From the NCBI RefSeq assembly GCF_943734655.1, contig NC_071354.1:197344911-197408910 (forward strand): a stretch of 64,000 nucleotides of DNA. Reading direction: 5' to 3'. Under the pieces are notes generated by a model. The model searched no databases and was not told the origin of the DNA. It was given only the letters and a program-made list of their open reading frames with translations. Source of the stretch: Sabethes cyaneus (Eukaryota > Arthropoda > Insecta > Diptera > Culicidae). Both the position numbers and the translations under genes were made by a program. Every line of letters starts with the position of its first letter. The first letter of the stretch is position 1. Positions 22,874 through 37,639 of the stretch are shown here, one piece after another.

Positions 22874-24589
22874 CAGTATTCCCCGCAATAAGGACGCTAA
22901 TAGGGACCGCGTTAATCGAAACCGTGTTAATGGAGTCTACGTAGCATATGGGAATTGACTTAATTGATTCCAACATGGAATAACTCGTGATCTTGACCGT
23001 ACAGAACGTTGCTGTCTTGGACAAAGTTGTTCAGCAGATCGAGGGCTTTTCGTTGGATTGTAGTATTTCGGAATTGCCTCACTGCGTGGCACTAGCATAT
23101 ATGTAATATTTTTGTATAGGCTGTATCTTGCGCTGCTGACTATCTAGAAAGTTGCGGTCTTCGGGAAGGTTGCTCACATCACTGCCACCTTCAAGATGGC
23201 ATGAGAAATATCGCAGAACTGACTCACTACGTGGCGCTAGCGTATACGTAATATGCTTAGGCAGGCTGTATCTTGCGCTGCTGACTATCTAAAAAGTTGT
23301 GGTCTTCGGGAAGGTTGCTCAAATGACTGCCACCTTCAAGATGGCATAAAAATAGCTCAGAACTGACTCACCACGTGGCACTAGTGTATATGTAATATGC
23401 TTAGACAGGCTGTATCTTGCGCTGCTAACTATTTAAATAGTTGCGGTCTTCGGGAAGGTTACTTAGATGACTGCTGCCTTCAAAAGGGTATAGAAAATAA
23501 TGCAGAATTGGCTCAACGGACGGCGCTAGTGTGTTTGTGATTTTTTTGTTTTGCCATAAAACTCATGATTTTGGTAATGTACAAGAAGTTTCTTACTTCG
23601 GAAAGGTTGTTTAAGTGGCAGCGGTTGTTTAACTAGTAAACTTGGTGAAAAAGAACAAAGAAATTTTTAATCACGCAAAAAAATTGAGATTTTCAGGAAT
23701 TTTTACTTGAAGTCTAATCGTGAAACCCGAATCTATTCTTGCTTTTTATGTATACATTATTATTTTCCATGCAAAAACATTCCGTAATAGGGTAAAAATC
23801 GGAAGAATTGTTTTGCCGATTTTCGGAAATTACATTATTTGTACTTCCACTTTTGTTTCATGCTAGAAGCGTCAACACTCCGTACATTCTTTTTTCGAGC
23901 ACTTTAGGCTCCAAAACCCAGAGATCAATGATTTTATATAAAAAAAAATAAAATATAATTTGAAATGGCCTAAATGTTACTAGAGAATAAAATTGAGCGT
24001 TGAGGGTTCAGCATTGCAAGGTACAGCCTGTATAAGAATACTACATATACGCGCCGCGAGTGAGTTCTGCGTTATTTTGCATACCACCTTGAAGGTGTTA
24101 GTCATTTGAGTAACCGTCCCGAAGACCGCAACTTTCTAGATAGTCAGCAGCGCAAGATATAGCGTGTATAAGAGTATTCCATATACACTAGCGCCATGTA
24201 GTGCGTCAGCTCTGCGCTATTTCCCATGCCATCTTGAAGGTGGTAGTCATTTGAACAACTTTCCCGAAGACCGCAACTTTCTAGACAGTCAGCAGCGCAA
24301 GATATAGGTTGTATAAGAGTATTACATATACGCTAGCGCCACGTAGTGTGACAATTCCGCAATAATATAATCCAATGAAAACCCGTTGATGTACTGAACA
24401 ACTCTGTCGAAGACACCAATTTTCTATACGGTCAGGATCCCGAGTTATTCCATGTTGGAACCAATTAAGTCAATTCCCATATGCTACGTAGACTCCAATA
24501 AGGACGTTCGACCGCGTTAATGGAATCACTCGAGACCGTCCTTATTGGAAACGTTCTTATTCGAAACCGCGTTATTCGGGGGAATACTG
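22874..24589. mobile_element. 1.7-kb foldback element with tandem subrepeats in its arms
   Basis: Ends CAGTATTCCCC and inverted CAGTATTCCCCC are flanked by TA (22872-22873, 24590-24591), as in pogo/Tc1-type insertions. Long arms (22874 to about 23540, and about 24010-24589) are mutual inverses. The left arm contains three tandem units of about 143 bp (starting near 23082, 23225, 23368) with the core GCGCTGCTGACTATCTA; the right arm has inverted units. The loop (23640-23970) holds a copy of the foldback family seen at 26457-26820. No transposase is visible. Confidence 0.85.
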
Positions 24590-24609
24590 TATTTATTTTC
24601 TTTTATATA

Positions 24610-24705
24610 TGAGGCTTAAGTCTGTACCGAAAACCAGGTCTCTGACAGGACGTCATAAGAGGCTTATCGGTAACTAAAAACAGGTCCCTGACAGAACGTC
24701 ATGCT
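24610..24705. repeat. Two tandem 48-bp repeats
   Basis: Units start GAGGCTTA at 24611 and 24659 and end CAGGACGTCAT / CAGAACGTCAT. Confidence 0.7.
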
Positions 24706-24739
24706 TTCGTAGCAATGGGTTGTATTCTCAGTCACCTCA

Positions 24740-26135
24740 CTGGTCGACTGCTGGACTACTGGATTGCTCAACTGGTTGACTAGACTGCTCGACTGGACTG
24801 GTCGATTAGACTGCTCGAATTGATTGCTCGACTGGATTGCTTAACTGAACTGCTCGACTGAACTGTTCGATTCGACTGCTCGACTCAACTGCTTGATTGG
24901 ACAGATCGACTTGACTGCTTGACTGAACACTGACTCGATTTAACTGCTCGAGGGGACTACTCGACTTAACTACTCGATTCGACTGCTTGACACATTTGCT
25001 TGACTTACTACTCGACCCGACTGCTCGACTTAACTGCACGATTGAACTGCTCGATTGGACTGTTCGATTCGACTGCTCGACTGGACTGCTTGACTAGACA
25101 GCATGATTTATCTGCTCGTCTAGACTACTCGACTCAACTGTTTGATTCGACGCTCGACTCAACTGCTCGATTCAACTGCTTGACTGGAAAACTCGACTGA
25201 ACTGCTCGACTCAACTGTTCGCCTTAACTGCTCGACTGAACCGCTTGACCCGACTGCTCGACTATACTGCTCAACTCAACTGCGTGACTAGACTACTCGA
25301 TTTAACTGCTCGACTGGACTACTCGACTTAACTGTTCGATTAAGCTGCTCGACTCGACTGCTCGGTTCAACTGCTCAACTCGACAGCTCGACTCAACTAC
25401 TCGGCTGGAGTGCTTGATTGAACAGCTTGATTTAACTTCTCGACTCAACTGCTAGACTTCTGTTTGATTCGACAGCTCGACTTAACTGCTCGACTGGACT
25501 ACTCGACTCAACTGCTCGACTAGACTACTCGACTCGACTGCTCGACTCAGTTGCTCAACTGGACTACTCGACTCGACTGCTCGAATAAACCATTCGACTG
25601 GACTACTCGGCTCAACTGCTCGACTCAACCGCTCGACTAACTGCTCGACTCGACTGCTCAAATGAACTGCTCGACTCGACTGCACGAATGAACTGCTCAA
25701 CTCAACTGTTCGACTTAACCGCTTGACTGCTTGACTAAACCATTCGATTCGACTGCTCGACTCAAGTGGTCGACTAGACAACTCAATTCAACTGTTCGAC
25801 TGGACTTCTCAACTCAACTGCTCGACTGGACTACTCGACTCGACTGCTTGACTCAGCTGCTCAATTGAACTACTCGACTCAATTGCTCGAATAAACTGTT
25901 CAACTGGACTACTCGACTCAACTACTACACTCAACTGCTCGACTCGACTGCTTGACTCAACTGCTCGACTCAACTGCTCGACCAGACTTCTTGACTGAAC
26001 AGCTTGATTTAACTGCTCGACTAGACTGCTCGATTTGACTGCTCGACTTGATTAGTCGACTCGACTGCTCGATCAAACTGCTTGACTCGATTGCTTGATT
26101 CGACTGCTCGACTCGCCAGCTCAACTCGATTGCTT
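24740..26135. repeat. Degenerate 13-bp minisatellite (about 100 units)
   Basis: The array repeats CTCGACTNNACTG, with the two N positions (GG, CA, CG, TA) and the G/A before CTCGA most variable. Because 13 is not a multiple of 3, any long frame shows a 13-residue period (39 bp): on the minus strand, serine-rich SSRAVESSSRVEQ-like repeats. The ORFs at 24806-25039, 25482-25781 and 25957-26148 are products of this and are not called genes. Confidence 0.9.
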
Positions 26136-26189
26136 GTCGCAATATCATATGGTCGGTGTTAAATCAGACCGGACCAAGTCGCAAAATTT

Positions 26190-27592
26190 TAAAATATGAG
26201 TTAGGCCATTGCAAATTATTTTTAAAGTTTTTGTACCCCCGCCCTTCAAAACTGGCTCTAAAAATCGGGGGGCAAAAAAATTGTTAAACCTGAGTAAAAT
26301 TTTTTGGTATAAAATCCATTATCTGTGGGTTTTACAGCCTAAAGAACTCGAAAAAAGAGTGTTAACGCTTCTAGCACGACACAAAAATGGAAGTACAAAT
26401 AATATAGCTCCGAAAACGGGCAAAAAAAATTTTTTTTTTGTTTTGACTTTATTTTGGAAGATTTTTGCACAGAAAATAAAGCCATTACAAATATTTAAAA
26501 AAGTTTTTGTCCCTCCGGTGTAGGACCACTGAAGGGGTGGGGGGTGGGGGCAAAAAAAACAAAGTGAATTTTTTAATCGAGCAAAAAAAAGCATGGATTT
26601 TAAGAACTTTTATTTAAGGTTTAAACGTGAAAACCGAATATATTCTTGCTTATAATAAATACGTTGTTATTTTTCATGCAAAAATCTACGAACAAAAAGA
26701 CAAAAACGAAAGAAAATTTTTTTTGGTCGAGTTTCGTAAGTTTCACTGTTTGAACTTCCATTTCTATTTCGTGCTAGAAGCGTTAACTCAACTCGTACAC
26801 TCATTTTTCGAGTTTTTCAGGCTGTAGAGCCCACAGACAATTGATTTAATAAAAAAAATTAACGCATATCCTACAAATTATTTTTTTGCCCCTGATTTTT
26901 CAAGCCAATTTCCAATGGGGGGGGGAGGTGTGTGACAAAAACTTTGAAAAAGATTTGCAATGGTCTAACAACGTATACATCAAAAGCAAAAATAAATTCG
27001 GGTTTCACGATTAAACTTTAAGCAAAATTTCTTAAAATTCCTAATTTTTTTTGCGTGATTAAAAAACTCTCTTTGCTTTTGTTTCGCCCCCCCCCCTTTC
27101 AGTTGTCTAGCATCGCAAGGAGAAAAAAAAATATTTGTAATGGCCTAAAATCAAAATTGAAAAAAAAAATTTGCCGGTTTTCAGAATTTTTTTTGCCTCC
27201 CGATTTTTAGAGCCAATTTTGAAGGGCGGGGGAACAAAAACTTTAAAAATAATTTGCAATGGCCTTATATCAGCCCAAAATTCACGTATGGGCTGATATA
27301 ACCGGAACAACACTGTACTACAAATTTTGAGTTTTTATTCGAATGATAAATTTGAAAAAAAAATTATTAAATTAAATTTAGGCCATTACAAATATTTTAT
27401 GAAGTTTGTGTCCTTTCGGTGTCCGGTCACTAAAAGGGGGGGGGGTAAAAAAAACAAAGTAAATTTTTAAATCGAGCAAAAAAAGCATGGATTTTAAGAA
27501 TTTTTATTTAATGTTTAAACGTGAAAACCGAATCTATTCTTGCTTATAATATATACGTTATTATTTTCTATGCACAAATATACAAAAAAAAA
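26190..27592. repeat. Composite foldback repeat
   Basis: 26200-26275 is the inverse of about 27195-27268 (AACTGGCTCTAAAAATCGGG and its complement). The block 26488-26700 recurs directly at 27380-27590 (GTGTnnGGnCACTnAAnGGGG, AAAGCATGGATTTTAAGAA, GTGAAAACCGAATnTATTCT). Short G runs are frequent. Shorter relatives occur at 6660-6780, 23640-23970 and 29766-29960. ORFs here are repeat artefacts. Confidence 0.75.
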
Positions 27593-29765
<2,173 letters not shown>

Positions 29766-30060
29766 AAAACAAAAACGAAGGAAAATTTTTTTGAACGATT
29801 TTCAGAAATTCCATTGTTCGAATTTCCATTTCTGTATCGTGCTAGAAGCGTTAATTCAACTCGGAGACTCATTTTTCGAGTTTTTCAGATTGTAGAGCCC
29901 ACAGACAATTGATTTTATAAAAAGAAATTCGACTCATATCCTACAAATTATTTTAATTGCTAAGCTTTAATTGCACCAAAAATTCAATTGTTCAAGATTT
30001 GCAAGAAATGCATGATCTTTCCACGTCTCTTTGCACGAAACAGTAAGTGAGATTGTAAAC
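29766..30060. repeat. Foldback-family remainder
   Basis: Resumes the family interrupted at 27592: CGTGCTAGAAGCGTTAA, TTTTTCGAGTTTTTCAG and GCCCACAGACAATTGATTT match 26770-26850. Confidence 0.65.
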
Positions 30061-33000
30061 CTATGTGACACGCTGCGTTACAAAGAAGTTGGGAGTCGAC
30101 AAACTTTGCATGTCCTTCTGCAAGCGCAACGTCTCAAGTTGTATGCCCTCCCCCACATGGTAGCACTGCACTGTAGATAGCGATACAACAACTCGCTTCG
30201 GTGGGTGCAACCGAGCAATGCCTCTGTCTCTGTCTCTGTCACTGCACTGATAACAGCCTAAGCCTCGACGCAGTGGCAATAAAGCAGCCGGCAGCACGTA
30301 AGCACCTTCCGGCACGGTGATGAGGTAAGTCGTGTTTAACAGCAGCGCAGAGCGTTTATTTCTGGTTAGCACCGCCGCATTCCTTCCGCTGCTGGCCCGT
30401 TCCGTTCGGTTCACGTTTGCCAGAAAGTCAGCGTGGAACTATCGTTTTCAACCTGTCTAGGCTGTTGTTTGTTGCCAATTCACACAAGTGAGTGTGAAAT
30501 TCTACAAGTGCCTGCAGCATGCAGTCACCGAACCGACCGACCACGGCTCGGTCGTGACAGTAGTTGGGTGGAAGTGGGGAACTGCTGAGCGTGCGGAATT
30601 CTCCGGAATTTCATCGCAACGGGCTATATGGTATGATGACATGTGCGGGAAAATACGGTAGTTTGTTGCCATGGTTTCATGCCATGGATCGAGGAGGTAG
30701 TCCTCCAACTCCAGGTTAACCTCATCTTAAACTACCTGTGAAATAACGGTTACAATTCAAGCGAGTTTGGGTGTCAACTAGTACTGATTGTTATAGAACA
30801 AACATGACGATTAATCTGACAGCAACTGGATCGGTTAGGTCATAAATGGTTCTGTTGAAGCGTCGATTTCACGCGATTTGAAGCGGTTGGATTGATTTGT
30901 TTTAATTTTTGGTTGGACGTGGCGGGAAGGGAAAAACATGGGGGATCCCATAGATCAAGTGTCTCCGCTTGCCGCCAGACGGATTAGCAGGTAACGAGCA
31001 TTTTATGAGCTCTTGTCACGATTTGCGTCAATCATCATCAGCGGCAGTCCCGGAGAAGCGTTCAGCCCTGGGGGCTGTTGTTGTAGGTACGTTTTGTTTA
31101 TACGCGTGAGAAATGTGCTCAGGTGTGTGGGATTATAAGCTAATGAGAGTAGACAGGTAGTCGTGATGGTCCTGCTTTTGTGTGTCTCTCCGTTTAGAGT
31201 AGTCGATCGGTTGCTGTCGGCCCTGACGACTGTCTACCCCGCATTTGGGCCTAAAAAAACAACACACGTCGAGACTTGGAGTAAAAAGTTATAATCCATC
31301 TGACGATCTGCCAAGCAGCCGTCTGTTTACGCTCGACTCAAGAAGAGAAGGGTGACAACGATTAGCACACGAAAAGGTGTCAGGATGGGCTGCTGCCTGC
31401 TGCTGCTGCTGCTGTTGTATGCTTACGATCCTTTCACCGGGACAGTCTGGCTTGGATCGAGCCAAGGGCTCGATAACCTTTTAAGAAAACAACTTCCTCT
31501 GTCCACGTACTGGAATGCAAATCGCAAAAGAAAACAATCGACGGTTGATACCGGTGGACTGATCGAACAGGTTGGTGAAAATAGTAATGTTTTCATTTGC
31601 AAGGTCTCTACTGGGATTGTCTGCCGAGGAATCCTGTTAAAATAACAACTTAGGGCAAATGCTTAGGGATACTTTTAGACACACGAACGCTTATTTCCTG
31701 GTCATATTGTCTCTTCGTCTTACGGAAGAATATCATAACGAGCGATTTGCGGTCCAAATCCGGAGGTGTCCTGTGTTTTGTCTTTTTGAAGCTAAGCCAA
31801 CAAACGGCCTTCGTCTATAAACTGTCTGAGCTGGATTTGGATGGTCTGTGAAGAAGATTAGTTTCAGGAAAGTCACCACTGTGGGCAAAACAAACTGCAG
31901 TCTAGCCGATTCAGCTCCTTAATCCGCATGAAATAGGTTGGTCGTCATTAGTTTGTTAAATAACAGAGCTAAACCGAGTGTCACCATAGGTGACACTGGG
32001 ATTGAATCCTCCCACTACACTGCCTTGAAAATATGCCAAAAAATTAGAAAGACTTATTTCAACCAAAATGTCATTTTGTCGAACACTCCACCCAGCTGTC
32101 AATCGAATAAACTGTCAATCTTGGCTAACTAACGTAGCAACTGTCAGCACGGTGCATTCCACAGCAATGTAAACAAATCTCGCATGTCTGCCGTAATCAT
32201 TTCCCTTTCCAGCTCAACGATCTCAACTCCCACGAACGGCTCAGGTTATGCAGACGCCTTCTCACAGGTATTGCATTCTCAACTCAACTCTCCCCCACCC
32301 CCTGTCAGCCCACTCGGTCAGCACTAGGTGGCGACAAGCGATGCATCATGGGTAAACACATATCCACTCAGCCACTTTCTTCGGTTCATTTGACATTCCG
32401 CTGGATCTGACTCAGATCCAGCCAACGCACACGTCATCCAAAGGCAAAATGCCCTACCACCCCACTCACCGTCCGTCCGGTCCAGTCCGAATCCGAAACC
32501 TTCCGTAATCAGAGGCGTGCTGATGCAGCATCACGTCTCGCATTACTAGCCATTCGCTCGCTCGCGCAAGATCGTGTGCCGCGACCGGCAAGCAAATTCT
32601 TTTCTCACGCTCCTTCGCCGGCCGAACGAGCACCATACGAAAGTCGACAAAAAAAATACACAAACAACAATAACAAAATCCAACCACTGCTCCACACAGC
32701 AAGAAGATCATGCAACCGATCGCCACTGGAACTCACCAACACCACCTATCAACCCCGATGCACTTATCCCTTCCAAAACCCACCAACAACGCCGTACACT
32801 CAATCCAACAACACGAACTCGCAACAGTGGCCGTCTCTGTCACGCGCAACTTCCCCACCAGCCACTACCAACAACCGAACGAAGCTGGAGAAAAAGGGGA
32901 GTCCAACAAACGGAATGATCGGGTTCCACCGAACGACGACGACGACGACGACGTCCGCCGTCGGTTTTCGATCGTCGTTTTATTCAATGGATTACGCTGT

Positions 33001-34543
33001 GCTGCGCTCGCTCGAGCCGGTGCGGCACGATCCCCGTCAACACCGTGGTTGCGTGCCTTCCTTCCTGCCTACTGGCCACTGCCGTTGCTTCTGCTGAACG
33101 AAATCGAAGGCGTACGCGCACCACACGACCTCGCGCGGCACGGCGGCGTTGCGCGACGACGCGAAGACGCCTGATTTACCTGATGGCTTCTTCTGCAGCA
33201 GCCATCAACGGAGCTCAGCCTTCGGCTGCCGTGCCGGTGCCGGGCTTCGGTGTTCGGTCTTGGGTTTTGGTCTCGTGTTCGCTGCAACGCAACCTACCGG
33301 CGTATATTTTTTTTCTTTGTGTTGTTTTTTTTTTGTATTTTGTTGTTTGGTTTCGCCTTTCGCTTCGGCACCATGTTCGCTCCATTGTTCGAACTCCTTT
33401 TAGGCGGCCTTTCGTCGATCGGGTAGGATCGGAGACGGACGATCGACCGACGTCCGTGCCGCAGCCGCAGCAGCGCGTTGAGCCACAAACGAATGATCTG
33501 TGAAATTGAAGTTTTAAGCTTCGGCTAGTGGTGTTTTGTGGAGTTTGAAGAAGAAAAAAACGAGAAGGAAAAATGAAACGTAGTGGAAGGAGGATCGGCA
33601 GGGTTCGAGTGTTGATCCTCGGCTCGTTTCGAGTAATCGAACACCGTGACCCTTTTTAAAGGTTCGGTGACGGGTTTATTGATGGAGGATACTGTGGGCG
33701 GAAATGGATTACGATGCGGGTTTTATAGTTTTAGTTCGTTGAGATTTGGATTAATTAGTTGGCGCAGTGTCTTCAAGTTGATGAATCTATCTATAATAAC
33801 TGGGTACCAAAGAATCACTATTTTAATGGAATTTGCTCGTGAAATGTTACTAGAGCTTTGATAATTCTGAAATATTTTTATAAAGGTTGAAGTCCAATTT
33901 CGGGTCTAGTAAAACGAAAAGATCTGTCACACGATCTAGTTTGCGAAGCGTAACAATGTCAATGGAATTATCGTATAGAATTGAAATCGTAGAGCGGCGG
34001 AACGCCATCGTCGCACTTAATTGAAGTACAACGTGAAGAAAAGTGGGCACATGTTGCTGCCTGTATTGCTGAATGTTGAAGAGACGCAGAAACCAAGTCG
34101 CACCCGGGGAGTGCCTCCAGCCAAGTACGAAATATATTGTGTTATTGGTTGGTCGGGCGCTCTAAATCATGGTAGCTTGCCTAGTCGAACATTATCGATA
34201 CATATCGTATTATCGAATGCAGGTTCATTGTATTGATGCATGTATTAGTGAAATCCAAAAGGATTCCTAAAGATCACCGATCGACCGAGAATAAATTCAT
34301 CCTAGTCAGTTGAAGATAACCTCCAACAATTTGGATACTACCGAAAGACTGGTGTTATTATGGCTGCTAGTGGATCGTCAAGAATCCATCCTACAAAGGA
34401 GCAAACGAGTTCTTTTTTTTAAGAAAAAAAAAACTACAACGCTCGGCCTCGGCGTGTTGCTCTACCTAGCAAGATCATTCTCTCAACCCTTTATTTCGAT
34501 CGATGGAAACCGCCCTCATCGCACCAGAGCAGAGTAATATTAG
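30061..34543. other. GC-rich low-repeat island 2, no gene recognised
   Basis: This 4.5-kb stretch lacks recognisable transposons. It is GC-rich at 30060-30620 and especially 32400-33500, with simple runs (CTG near 31392-31416, GACGAC near 32935-32951). ORFs up to 173 codons (32576-33097, 32710-33174, 33045-33503) overlap one another in several frames and show only low-complexity composition. I see no domain, signal peptide or convincing exon chain. An unannotated 5' exon, lncRNA or distal hairy regulatory DNA is possible. Confidence 0.35.
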
Positions 34544-34599
34544 GTTTTTTTTTGTATGCCAGAAGGGGATTGGGTTAAAAGGCCACTGCGACAGTCTTA

Positions 34600-35751
34600 A
34601 TGATCGTCTTTTGTGGCAGGCCCCGATTGCTGTACACAGTTTACGGACCGCTCATACCCATTGATGGAGTTGTGCGGGATAGTTGTAATCCTGTGCCCCA
34701 ATTCGGCAGTACATGGTATATAAAGCCAATGACCGTTTTGGGATTTAGGCTCCATACCTGATATGGAGTAAGAAGTTGTGCCTTGATAATGCAAGAGCCC
34801 CGCAATAGCAGAGCAGATGCGCTGAACTTTCAGGTTCAGAGTTACAAAAGCGGCAGGTGTCGGATGATACCTTGCCGATATTCTTTAAATGATAAAGAGC
34901 GGGGCTGTGTCCTGTTAGGAGTCCCGTGATTGTGCGTAGTTCACTACGAGTTAAATGGAGTAGGTTTTAGCTACTGGAGGGTTTGGGTAGGTAAACTGTT
35001 TGGCTTGTCTACAACCCTGTGTTTGATTCCAACGGGATGCTATTTCTAGCTTTTCCCATGTCATCAGTTCGCCTTTCACGGCGGATGTGGAGGTGCCCAG
35101 CAACGGTTCAGGACCAATAAATTGCTGAGCTGATCCTTGTCTTGCTAGGTTGTCAGCAAATTCATTACCCCCTATTCCGCAGTGACCGGGCACCCAAAGT
35201 AATAAAACTTTGTTTTGGCGGGAGAGCTCCCTCATTGCTGTGCCCAAACTAATTTGGATACGCATTTGGCGGACTTGAGTGCCAGTAGTGGTGCTTGGCT
35301 GTCCGTGAAGATACCGATTTTCGCATGCCTGTACTTTCGCTTCAAGCATATTGTTGCACAGATGTGTATTGCATATACTTCTGCTTGAAAAACGGTGGGC
35401 CACTTTCCTAATGTGATAGTTTCCCTGATGTCGGGTCCGTAGACTCCGGAACCTGTGCAGGCCCCCATTTTTGAACCATCTGTAAAAAAGCAGATAGTTC
35501 CAGATGTAAGATCGGGCCCTCCATTATTCCACATTGAGCGATCTGTTTCAATCACCCCATATGGAACGTCCATATTGGGCCTGGCTTCCATGCAGTCAGA
35601 GACTGAAGTTACTAAAGGTGTCAGACTGAATTCCCGAAGTATGCGAAGATGACCGATTTGGTCACCTTCGAGTATGGTTTTACTCCTTTGCAACCGTAGT
35701 GTGCCGAGCTCTGCTTCCTTCTTCCATGAAGACGCAAAGGCAGTAAGCATT
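34600..35751 (-). pseudogene. Non-LTR RNase H domain and C-terminus
   Basis: RNase H catalytic blocks appear in order: FFTDGSKMGACTGSGV (Asp), FQAEVYAIHICA (Glu), GIFTDSQAPLLAL (Asp) and WVPGHCGIGGNEFADNLARQG (His, Asp). A frameshift near 35250-35350 separates the first three from the last. A C-terminal stretch with CRFC and LLCYC-type cysteines follows around 34780-34880. The domain degrades RNA in the hybrid in elements of the I group. Confidence 0.85.
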
Positions 35752-36660
35752 GCATTGCCTCCATGGCTGCAGTAGATGCTGTACGCATAGCACTGGTTAC
35801 TGTAAGACAGGCCAGGCGCTGAACTTTGTTTAGTTTGGCTTGGGCTGTCACCTCATTCACCTTTGGCTGCCATACGACTGCAGCATAGGTTATCCTAGGC
35901 CGTGCAATAGTAGTATTTGTCCAAAAGGTTAGTTGAGGTATCAATCCCCAGGTTTTGCCAAACAGTGAGCTGCATGCCCAGATAGCCGAAGTTGCTTTCT
36001 TAACAGCATAATCTGGATGGGCAGCCCAGTTCAATTTTTTATCGAGAATTATTCCGAAGTGTTTGACTTCATTACTGAAGCCCAGTCTGACACCATTCAG
36101 TATTGGGGGAATAATGGTATGTTTCCTTCGCCTAGTGAATGGTATAACGACTGTTTTGGTGGGGTTAACATTAAGTCCCTCTTGTGAGCACCATAACATG
36201 GTGGTGTTTAGAGCTCCTTGCAGGCGACTTGACAATATTGCGTCAAACTTACCTCTGACGATAAGTACAACTTCGTCGGCGTAAGCAATGGTCTCATAAC
36301 CAAGCTGTGATAGCTTGTGAAGGAATGCGTCGGCCACCAGTGACCAGAGCAGGTGGGAGAGAACTCCTCCCTGTGGACATCCTTTGATCACCGAAATCGT
36401 AATCGACGTATCTCCCAATGATGCTGTAATTTGTCTGCTCGAGAGCATTGCTTGAATCCAGCTCATTGTAGTGTGGTCGATTCTCTTTTGACAGAGAGCC
36501 GTATTAATTGACGCGAATCGTGTTATCGAAAGCGCCTTCAATATCAAGAAAAGCACAAAGTGCCGTCTCTTGATATTTGAGCGATTTCTCAATTAACGTC
36601 ACTAAGCAGTGCAGTGGGGTTTCTGTAGATTTGTAGACATGTAACGAAGAGTTTTTTAAA
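35752..36660 (-). pseudogene. Non-LTR reverse transcriptase palm and thumb
   Basis: The frame begins KSTETPLHCLVTLIEKS, CAFLDIEGAFDN (block with catalytic Asp), frameshifts, then SWIQAMLSSRQI, GCPQGGVLSHLLWSLVADAF and the catalytic AYADEVVLIV, where the usual YADD has become YADE. Thumb blocks NPTKTVVIPFTRRRK, VKHFGIILDKKLNW and ITYAAVVWQPK follow. The RT would copy the element RNA at the nicked target. The YADE change plus the frameshift near 36530 indicate inactivity. Confidence 0.88.
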
Positions 36661-37625
36661 AACTAGTTGCGGATAAAGTAGGGCGGGGCATAAGTGCGAT
36701 GTTTGAAGTTGTCGTCAATTTTCGTGAGATATAAAGAAGGACAACAACATAATATATTTTATAGTGATGCAGTAACTCAATGTATTCACATTCAATTATA
36801 AATCATCTGCGGTAATAGTGTTTTGCAAAATAAATTCTTCTTTCTTCTGATCCAGTGCCGATTCGCACTTTTACCCCACTAGCGGGGCAAAAGTGCGAAT
36901 ACCGCGGGCAGAAGTGCGAAGCTCGAATCCATGAAATTAGCACAACAGTAGCTAACAAAACCATATTATCTTCAATCTGCGTTATGTTTCGGACAGGAAT
37001 ATTATCAATTTTCACTTTTTCTATTTTGCGCTGGTGTATTGCAACCTCCGTTAGATCGAATCTTTTCCAAACGTTTGTTTTTTGTTTCATCAGCGGAAAA
37101 ACATTATTTTCCTTCGGCCAACATCTGTAGAGCACACAGTTTTCTGCAGATCTTCCATCTCTAGTATCTGTAATATGCCTAAGGCATCTGTAATAGTGCC
37201 TAAGGCTGTATATAATGAGAATCGCACTTCTGCCCCGTTCTTGAATCGCACTTTTACCCCGCTAGGCGTTTGAAGGCGTTAGATTAAATTACGGAAAAGC
37301 GAAATATATTTCGTAAATTCTTTTCACCGTATTTTCAAAACAGATATGCGAGTGATGTAAAACACTGCTACAAATTTTCAACAAGTAATATCCTGCTTTT
37401 GATATCGCATTTGCCGTATAACGAAAAATTACATAAAAACCGCCATAAAATAACATTTGCACATAACTCAGCATCTATGCTTCGTAAGCAACCAAAATTT
37501 ACGTTGGATTCAAGCTGTCAAAGTAGTCACCCATCCATGCCAATGTAGTCAATTTACTTGGAATCTGCACCGATAAATCATTGAATCGCACTTTTACCCG
37601 CATCGCACTTTTACCCCTTCTTACT
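36660..37625. mobile_element. CGCACTTTTACCCC-rich insertion in the RT
   Basis: Ends are imperfect inverses: AGGGCGGGGCATAAGTGCGA on the left and AAGGGGTAAAAGTGCGA inverted on the right. GGGGCAAAAGTGCGA-like motifs recur in both orientations (near 36862, 36893, 37229, 37243, 37583, 37602). The RT frame reads up to KITDN on one side and resumes at LHVYKSTETPLHCLVTLIEK on the other, with about 25 residues missing. No transposase is visible and the TSD is unclear. Confidence 0.65.
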
Positions 37626-37639
37626 CTATAGTTATCCGT

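Noticed and set aside
24806..26148. Serine-rich repeat proteins (SSRAVES-like) as genes or antifreeze-type proteins
   Set aside because: The 13-bp unit gives such a reading in any frame; there is no start context, signal peptide or flanking gene structure.
31352..31645. ORF with a leucine-rich start resembling a signal peptide
   Set aside because: The leucines come from a CTG repeat and nothing downstream is recognisable.
32576..33503. Overlapping 150-173-codon ORFs in the GC-rich island
   Set aside because: Several frames and both strands are open at once, as GC-rich DNA produces; no domain or splice chain supports a gene.
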